From NCBI RefSeq assembly GCF_000321225.1, contig NW_004451410.1, positions 266,279 through 330,278 of the forward strand: a stretch of DNA of 64,000 nucleotides, in the 5' to 3' direction. Under the pieces are notes generated by a model. That model worked only from the letters and a program-made list of their open reading frames with translations. It searched no databases and was not told the origin of the DNA. Position 1 is the stretch's first letter, and every line of letters begins with the position of its first letter. Shown here piece by piece: positions 57,230 to 64,000 of this stretch. The position numbers and the translations under genes are program-made. Source of the DNA: Odobenus rosmarus divergens (Eukaryota > Chordata > Mammalia > Carnivora > Odobenidae).

Positions 57230-59728
57230 ATGGCCCTGTGGAACTTCATGTTCATGGGAAATCTGCTACCCAATGTTTCCAGGCCAACGCAGCCCAGCTG
57301 ATGTTTCTTTAACCTTGTTGTTACCACAAGAGGAGGCCTGGCCCTTTGGTAGCGTGTCATGGCCAGAGGAGGGCATGCATGGGTTTCCTCTTAGGAACAG
57401 CAGGGAGAGTGGTGGTGCTTGTCGAACTCTTAGGGGTTACCTCACATTTTTGGATTCTAATTAACATTCATGACTGAAACTTGCATGGTTAATTCATTAC
57501 ATAAAATATTTACTCCTTGAGGTTCTCTTGTTACTTTGTCATTATGCATAAACTACGCTATTGCAGACGTCTTAGTAAATCAGTCATAATTCTGTAGGTT
57601 GAGCCAGGTAACAGCCGTCACCCCCCGCGGCCCTGGCGGAAGGCGCTGGGGCACTTACGTTATCCGCTTGTGTCACTCCTGCTCTCTCAAACTTCACGAT
57701 CAACAAATGAAGCTTCCAGACCGAAAATAATGATTATTTGGCCCCAAAAGTCAGTGATGGGACTAACAAAGCACAAATAAATCAAGTCCATGTTTTGACT
57801 GGGACTCTGAAATGAGGGGGGAGAAATACCCAGATGGTCTTAGCTAAGGCGAAAGTCTCCATTAAACCAGAAAAGCTAGGGGTTCTTATCCCTTCAGAGA
57901 CTGGGCTGTACCAGTCGCACCCACAATCTCAGGAAGAAGCCAATGTGCCAGAGCATAGATGCCATGCTCAGAAATCAAAAGGGTCTAGATTGGAAAGGTG
58001 CCCTGACCAGGGGCCATGCCATCCCCATGCCTGTCTCTTCCTGACCATAATTACACATTTGGCTCACTTCTCTCCATCTATAGAACAAAAGCGTTACACA
58101 GAAGCTTCGGGAAGGCCTCTGCAGCTATCACCCAGGGTGCGATGGTTCTAACAGGTCCATGAGAGGCTGCACTTCTGGTCTGGGCATTCACAGAGTGGGC
58201 ACTCAGCCCTGGAGCTGCACCCCAAGGGATCTCTGTGCTGATGGTCATGCTGCTTGCACTCCTCCACTCAGCTTTTCCTCTCCTCTTCCTTACACCTCTT
58301 GATCCAGTTTACTGAGCATCTAATGAGACTCTGAGGGGAACCAAGTTTCCCAAACATCCCTTGACAAATGGAACCGTGGAGGTCTCAGTGGGTTTTCTGC
58401 GCTGTTTTGCATTTAGCCTTCTCTTGCTTCTCCCTCCCTTAGTATAAGGGGCCCTATGCTCTGAAATCTGTGTGGATTCCATTCATCCTCCTCTTCCCAA
58501 CCTTTGAATCTGTGAGTTTGTATTATTTTCCTTTCCTCACTTGGGCAGCTTTCCAGGCAGAACTGTTGAATCTTTCCTGCTTCTCCAAGTCTATTCCTCT
58601 TTCTCTTACAAACAACTCTATTTCTGGACTATCTCCTTTTCCTAGAACAAATTTCTAGCATCTTCTAGGAACATGTGGCCGAGAAGTAGACTTCACGTCA
58701 ACCTTATGACTGTGTCCCTGGAGAAGCATAGCAGGATTCACAAGCATGTCACTTGGGAAAACATTCACGAATGGCTTCTAAACTAGTAAGAATTAGTAAG
58801 AATCGGCTGGCCTCAGCACCAGTAACAAATAGACCCAAATCTCAGACAGCTCATTAATGAGGCTTCCTTCCCACCCACACAGCACTGAGGGACTCCAGGG
58901 CATCTCTCCACGTGCCACTCAGGATCCAGGCTGCATTTCTATCAACATACGGCACCTGTGTTGCTCCAGTAGGGAAAAGAACCACCTATAACACTCAGAC
59001 AAGCTCTTAAGCACCTTGCCCTGGGAGATCCTTGTGTCATTCCCCCTGTGCTCTCTTGTCTAGAATCAGCCACAGGCCTGGGAAGTGGAGTCATCTCTGT
59101 GCCAAGTCAGCAGAAAAAGCAGGCCCTTGGGGAGCATAAGCCACCTTCTGCCTTCTAGTAAAAAAGAAAAGTGGTGGTGGTGGCTCTGACAGAAGGGCAC
59201 CTTGACCTCCCCCGCCAGCGTACACTTCAAGGTGCTTTTCTATGTGAATGTGGCCATCAGGGTAAGCCAAGAAGTCCAGCACAAAGTTGAGAGCACAAAG
59301 ATGCAGTCAGAGCCTTTGGGCAGCAGAAGGGCTGTGAGTGAGCTGGGAAGTGAGCCCAGAGCAAGGCTGGTCAGGGGGCAGGGGCAGAGGACATGAGGCA
59401 GAGGAGGGGTGAAGAGCCAGGAGACCAAGGCGGACCACTTTCTCTGACACTTTGAGTAATGTAAAGGACACTCAGACTGGGCCCTCAGAGGAGAGGAGTG
59501 TGTTCAGCTCCCAGATACCATCCACTAACTTTGGTTAATTTAACTTTTTCACAATCCTATATTACAATTACTGGTATGGAGTGTGAGCACCTCCCTGTCT
59601 GTCCCATATTCCCTGAGGGCTGGAAAGGGAAGTGCCACCCAGGTGGTATTTTCATAAGTGAGAGTCTGTCCTGCTCTAGACCTTTGAAATAGAGTCATTC
59701 CACCAAGGAACATGCGACAGGGAGCAGG
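57230..59728. other. Unique sequence, no gene seen
   Basis: A short GC-rich spot (CCCCCCGCGGCCCTGGCGG, about 57623-57641) is too small for a CpG island. Frames are motif-free. Confidence 0.45.
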
Positions 59729-60090
59729 TAGAGGTCTCACCTGGGCAACTGCCCAGGGTACAGTCAGACCAACAACTATGCTGAGAATTACAACAGGGCC
59801 CCGGCGAGGCTGCACTACCCACTACTTCCTTCCAGACAGCATGAGTGCACCTTGCCAGCCACTGAGGATTTGGCCACCCAGCTCCCCGGGCTCCTTTATG
59901 TGGAACCCGCCTGTGTGGAGCACACCTCTCTTCTCCAGCACCTCCTGCCACAGAAGTATCTTGTCAAAGGGTACACAGGAGGATCTGAAGACAGCCTCCA
60001 GTTCACCAAAGAAGAGAGCGAGGTAGTGAGAAAAAAACCTTGTGGTCTTCTTTCAAACATATTGTTACCACTCAACTGTGTCAAAAGCTA
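59729..60090 (+). other. Open frame of uncertain status
   Basis: Between a TAG at 59729-59731 and the stop near 60088 the frame is open for about 119 codons, with amino-acid composition that looks less biased than neighbouring chance frames (a stretch rich in L, Q, E, Y). There is no ATG early in this frame, no domain I recognise, and no neighbouring exon. It could be a gene or transposon fossil or chance. Confidence 0.2.
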
Positions 60091-61058
60091 GACATCCTCC
60101 CCCTGTCCACGTGTGTGCAGTAAAATAGGAATTGTCCCTATCAGCCTGTCCCTATCTTGCTTCAGCAAGAACTGAGGGCCGGTACGCTGGATTTCACTGT
60201 TTGGATGCCTACTGGATTAGAACACCTCTAAGGCAAGGTTTACAAAACCACCACAGGTGGCTGGTGCCATCAGACCAGCCCACGGATGGTTCCGTCTGGC
60301 TCATGCAGCCACTCCGACTCAATAGTAGCAGCTGGGTTTGCCTATATAACAAAACAACAATTATAAAAATAGCAAAAAAAAATTAAGAAATCAGCCACTA
60401 CTAAAAAGTTATTGTGTGTGTGTGTGTGTGTGTGTGTGGTGGGTTCTGAAGCTTGATGCACTCAAACTTGACCCACCCAACAGATTGAGGTAATGCCCCA
60501 GATGCCCAGGAAGGAGATCAAATGCCATACAGAGAGTGTGGTCCCTGCCTTCTGGGGCTTCCACACCTCCCACCTCACCAACTGAATAATATTCTATTCA
60601 TTAATGAGATGAGATGACTATAAATTCACATTCATCCACATTCAACTGGTAAATATACCAACAGCATGCTTATTAAAATTATTTGTCTCCATTTGTGTCA
60701 GGATGCATTAAAATTGTATTAATCTCCCCAGTATTACTTTTCAGAATCTATCCCAAGAAAGGACATGTCATTGCTACCAAGACACAGACCATTTCTTGCC
60801 ACCTTAATGCTGCCCCGTCCCACAGAATGTACACCTGTTCTCCAAGACCCAGAGTGGATCTCCCTCTTCTCTGAAGCCTTCTCAGACCAGCCAGATAGCC
60901 TTTCCTCTGAACTGTGACAACATGGATTCTGGAGTATGTCCTAGCCTTCCTTTCATGTGATTAGATCTTACCATGCCTATGGGAGTATAAACTTCTCAGT
61001 GGCAAGAAGAAAACATATCCAACCATAGAACCTACCATAACATTTTACCAAGAACAGC
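60091..61058. other. Unique sequence with (TG)n and a decayed L2-like stretch
   Basis: (TG)n at 60413-60438. At about 60870-61050 CTGAAGCCTTCTCAGACCAG, GGGAGTATAAACTTCTCAGT may be an L2 3' relic, weakly supported. Confidence 0.4.
60413..60438. repeat. (TG)n microsatellite
   Basis: About 13 uninterrupted TG units. Confidence 0.97.
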
Positions 61059-61415
61059 TGCTATGAACTGAATGTTTGTACCCCCCCCCAATCTATATGT
61101 TGAAGCCCTACCCCCCAGTGTGGTGATATTAGGAGACAGGACCTCTGAGAGGGGGTGGGATTGTTACCCTTATTAGAAGAAACCAAACAGCTTCTCTCCC
61201 ACTCCTGGCCTCCATGCACCACCCCTGCACCCAGGGGCCGTGGGAGGCCACAGCAAGAAGGCAACCACGTGCAAGGCAGGGAGAGGGCCCTCACCAGAGC
61301 CCAGCCACACTGGCACCTCATCTCAACTTCCAGACTCTCAAACAGTGAGCAATTCCTGATGCTTAAGCCACACAGCCTATGGTATTTTGTCAGAGCAGCC
61401 CAAGCCGACTAAGAG
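61059..61415 (+). mobile_element. MLT1-type MaLR solo LTR
   Basis: TGCTATGAACTGAATGTTTG, CTATATGTTGAAGCCCTACC, GTGGTGATATTAGGAGACAG, GAGAGGGCCCTCACCAGAGC, CTTAAGCCACACAGCCTATG, GTATTTTGTCAGAGCAGCCC and GACTAAGAGA cover an MLT1 LTR from its TG start to its end. Confidence 0.92.
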
Positions 61416-63232
61416 AGTAGAGCTCAAAGTATAGTTGTTAGTTAACTGAATTAAGAGGAATCTATGGCCATTAGCAACTGTATATGATTACTAGCAATAC
61501 CAGGATGGAACAGGGGAGACTGGAGTTCACTATTAGGTCTGCGATTCACCAGTGTGACCTGGGCAAGTGAACCCCTTAATTCCATATGTACATAAAGCAA
61601 ATAATAACATCTATGTAAGGGTAGCTTCAAAGATCACATAGATACTAACATTTTTGAAGAGGCTACTAGTTACCTCATCAATATGTATTCTCCTTACTGG
61701 CAAAATTCCAATTTTGTTCACTATAACAAGACACTCAGTTCTAGCTAGTGAGACATAAGCATAGGTTTGGTAGGTATTTCTGGTATTTCCCTCCACCTCC
61801 TCCCAAGGGAAGTAAGAAGCAAAGTCGTTAGCTCAGGGTGAATAGTGGGACAAGGCGTCAGAGGTTTGAGGAGACAGTGGGGCTCTGAGGGAAAGCCATA
61901 TGTTGAGCGTGGTAACACACACAGTCAGGGGTCTGGACCTTTAGTGACCTCACAGGGCCGACATACCAGGTGTGAGCAGTGAACTTCTAGACTTCTTGTT
62001 CATGTGAGAAAAACGTGGAACTCTCATTTAACCCTTAACTTTCCATTGCACGTAGCCCAGTGAAACACCTGACTTACACCACCATGAAGTTTTCAGTACA
62101 GAGCCCGCGTGTGCCCCATCTGGAACAGTACGTGCTTCATAAATGTTTGGTTGTGGGGGTCTTTAATACGGTCAACATCGGCTGCTCCGGAAAAGCAGCA
62201 TTATCATGGTTCTAAACAAAGGCAAATCACTTAATGAAAATTTGATGAGTCTGAGAATTTACCCTACTTAAAAGCAATAAGCTAACCTGTTACTATTTAG
62301 TGCAAGCTGACGAAGACACAGGACTCCTGGTCGAAGACAAAGGACTTTCTTGCTCTCGGCTAGAGCAGTAACCAGAGCTTCCTATTCTCATCAGTTCCCC
62401 ATCCCCCACGTCCCATACAGATGAGAGCTGGCCTAGACACATCCTGCAAATAGTGTCTGCTTTACAGGGAGGAAACCCAAGGCCCAGTACTTCTTGAACA
62501 AACAGCAAACACTTCAACAAGTTGCAAACAAGCCAGTCACGCATCCTCTGGGGAGGAAGCAATGAACTTCACCTCCTAGATGACTAGCTCTAGAAATGGA
62601 GACAAATAAGTCTTGCAGCCTGGCACACTCAGCAAGAATGTGCAGAACACTCGGGGCTCTTGGCCAACTGCCTCCTCCAACACTCTCTCAAAAGTAAATT
62701 ATTTTAATATTATCACATTAGATATTCCAGAAACCTCTAGATATTGAGGCATGTCCAGCCAAACTGCAATTATGGGGTTTGTTTACTGAACTAAGCTCAG
62801 AAGTGCAGCAATGTTAGGATATTGGCAAAAGATTTACATTTCTTCAAGACGCTGTCAGAGTTATCACCAACTATCCTACTGCTCACTGACTCCTAGAACC
62901 AGCTCTACTCCTGACTTTGAATTATCTGTACATTCACTAAGTTGTATTACAGCCAAATGCTTGCCTTTCTGAAAAAACGAAGGCAATTTGCTGAGTCAGG
63001 ACATGCCAAATGTGTCATTCAATGCCCATGAGGTGCAACTTGTTCCTGGTTGTTTATTAATATTTTTGAGAAAAGTACAAAATGCTAAATGAAATTAGAG
63101 CTAATATAAAATGTCAGTAAGGCTTAGAAATAAAACACACTGTCAGTTTTCAAACTTAGAGCCAAGCCCAGTAGAATTCAGAGTGCTGACTCATAAGAGA
63201 AATCCTATGGTTTTTTCCTAATATCTGGCCCC
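61416..63232. other. Unique sequence, no gene seen
   Basis: No recognised repeat or gene over about 1.8 kb. Frames at 61611-61796 and 62293-62562 (minus) have no motif. Confidence 0.45.
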
Positions 63233-63656
63233 TTTATTTATTTTTGTTTTATTTAAATTCAAGTTAGTTAACATAATGTATTATTAATTTGGAGGTAGAA
63301 TTTAGTGATTCATCAGTTGCACATAACACCCAGTGCTCGTTATATCATGTGCTCTCCTTAATGCCCATCACCCAGTTACCCCATCCCCCCAACCCCTCCT
63401 TGCCAGCAACCCTCAGTTTGTTTCCTATAGTTAAGAGTCTCTTATAGTTTGCCTCCCTCTCTGTTTTTATCCTATTTTATTTTTCCCTCCCTTCCCCTAT
63501 GTTCATCTGTTTTGTTTATTAAATTACACATATGAGTGAAGTCATATGGTATTTGTCTTTCTCTAACTTATTTCACTTAGCATAGTATCCTCTAGTTCCA
63601 TCCACGATGCTGCAAATGGCAAAATTTCATTCTTTTTGATGGCTGAGTAGTATTCC

Positions 63657-63659
<3 letters not shown>

Positions 63660-63687
<28 letters not shown>
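63660..63687. repeat. (TG)n microsatellite inside L1 ORF2
   Basis: About 14 TG units at the site preceding the TMEYYSAIK coding stretch. Confidence 0.97.
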
Positions 63688-63822
63688 CTGTGTATACATA
63701 CCACATTTTACATATATACACACACACACATACACACACCACATCTTCTTTATCCATTCATGTCAATGGACACTTGGGCTCTTTCCATAATTTGGCTATT
63801 ATGGACATTGCTGCTATAAACA

Positions 63823-63856
63823 GGTGCAGGTGCAGGTGCAGGTGCAGGTGCAGGTG
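63823..63856. repeat. (CAGGTG)n hexanucleotide repeat inside L1 ORF2
   Basis: CAGGTG repeated about 5.7 times. On the minus strand it keeps the L1 frame and is read as alternating His-Leu. Confidence 0.97.
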
Positions 63857-64000
63857 CCCCTTCTGATCCCTACATTTGTATCGTTGGGGTAAATACCTAG
63901 TGGTACAATTGCTAGGTTGTAGGGTAGCTCTATTTTCAACTTTTTGAGGAACCTCCATACTGTTTTCCAGAGTGGTTGCACCAGCTTGCATTCCCACCAA

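Larger units (their letters stand above)
63233..64000 (-). mobile_element. Younger L1 (ORF2 C-terminus and 3' UTR), reverse strand, continues beyond window
   Basis: The A-rich tail complement is at 63233-63260, followed by the 3' UTR (CACCCAGTGCTCGTTATATC, GCCCATCACCCAGTTACCCC). From about 63563 comes the ORF2 C-terminus: the minus-strand reading contains TMEYYSAIKKNEI, then after a break IAAMSIIAKLWKEPKCPLT and LENSMEVPQKVENRATLQPS, hallmarks of the L1 ORF2 end. The two frame pieces are separated by a stop near 63757. I infer a 2-base loss in the 'gacagatgaatgg' site, which here reads GACATGAATGG on the minus strand. A (TG)n and a (CAGGTG)n expansion lie inside. It is less decayed than the other L1 copies. 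Confidence 0.95.

Noticed and set aside
57595..57660. Possible CpG island
   Set aside because: Far below the usual 200-bp minimum and no promoter or exon nearby.

Overview
This is a mammalian nuclear DNA window from a caniform carnivore that is probably not a dog: a bear, seal or mustelid type genome. The evidence is six separate loci of tRNA-Lys-derived Can-SINE (seven complete or nearly complete units). Their heads read as the gggcgc-cTGGGTGGCTCAGTCGGTTAAGCGTCTG form, not the canid form, and they carry CT-rich bodies and AAATAAAT tails. Carnivore-type L1 3' ends and mammal-wide fossils (L2, MIR, MER5A, a Tigger-like MITE, MLT1/MaLR LTRs) accompany them. That assignment rests on recognised family sequences; the exact species cannot be read from here.

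I find no protein-coding exon, tRNA, rRNA or recognisable ncRNA gene that I can support. The open frames are short, lack recognisable domains, and mostly lie in repeats (L1, L2, SINE, microsatellite). The window is best read as intergenic or deep intronic DNA.

Layout: 1-7.9 kb is mostly unique sequence with two SINEs and small MIR relics. From 7.99 to about 13 kb an ancient reverse-strand L1-like sequence is punctured by younger insertions: a 62-bp L1, a tail-only insertion, a GC-rich LTR-like block, a 145-bp L1, a SINE and a larger L1 3' end. From 13.4 to 14.6 kb there is a SINE, a 50-N assembly gap, an L1 relic and a 95-bp tandem duplication. From 14.6 to 21 kb there is unique DNA, two L2 copies, a Tigger-like MITE and a SINE. 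From 21.2 to 26.6 kb there is a SINE dimer, an internally deleted L1, MIR and a 2-kb L1 ORF2 relic. From 26.6 to 35 kb the sequence is mainly unique, with a SINE, an LTR-like block and MER5A. From 35 to 36.6 kb there is an old L1 tail and LTR-like sequence. From 37 to 49 kb there is unique GC-richer DNA, an L1 tail, MER5A, MLT1, a long L2 and a MIR-seeded 37-bp minisatellite. From 49 to 63 kb there is unique DNA, a MIR split by an LTR, and two MLT1 LTRs. From 63.2 kb to the end there is a younger reverse-strand L1 running out of the window.

No undescribed functional system is evident. The rewarding signals are mutational: a two-SINE unit flanked by a single target-site duplication, a three-arm perfect inverted repeat of the kind left by template switching, a retroinsertion that left only its tail, and tandem repeats that grew out of L1 and MIR sequence.
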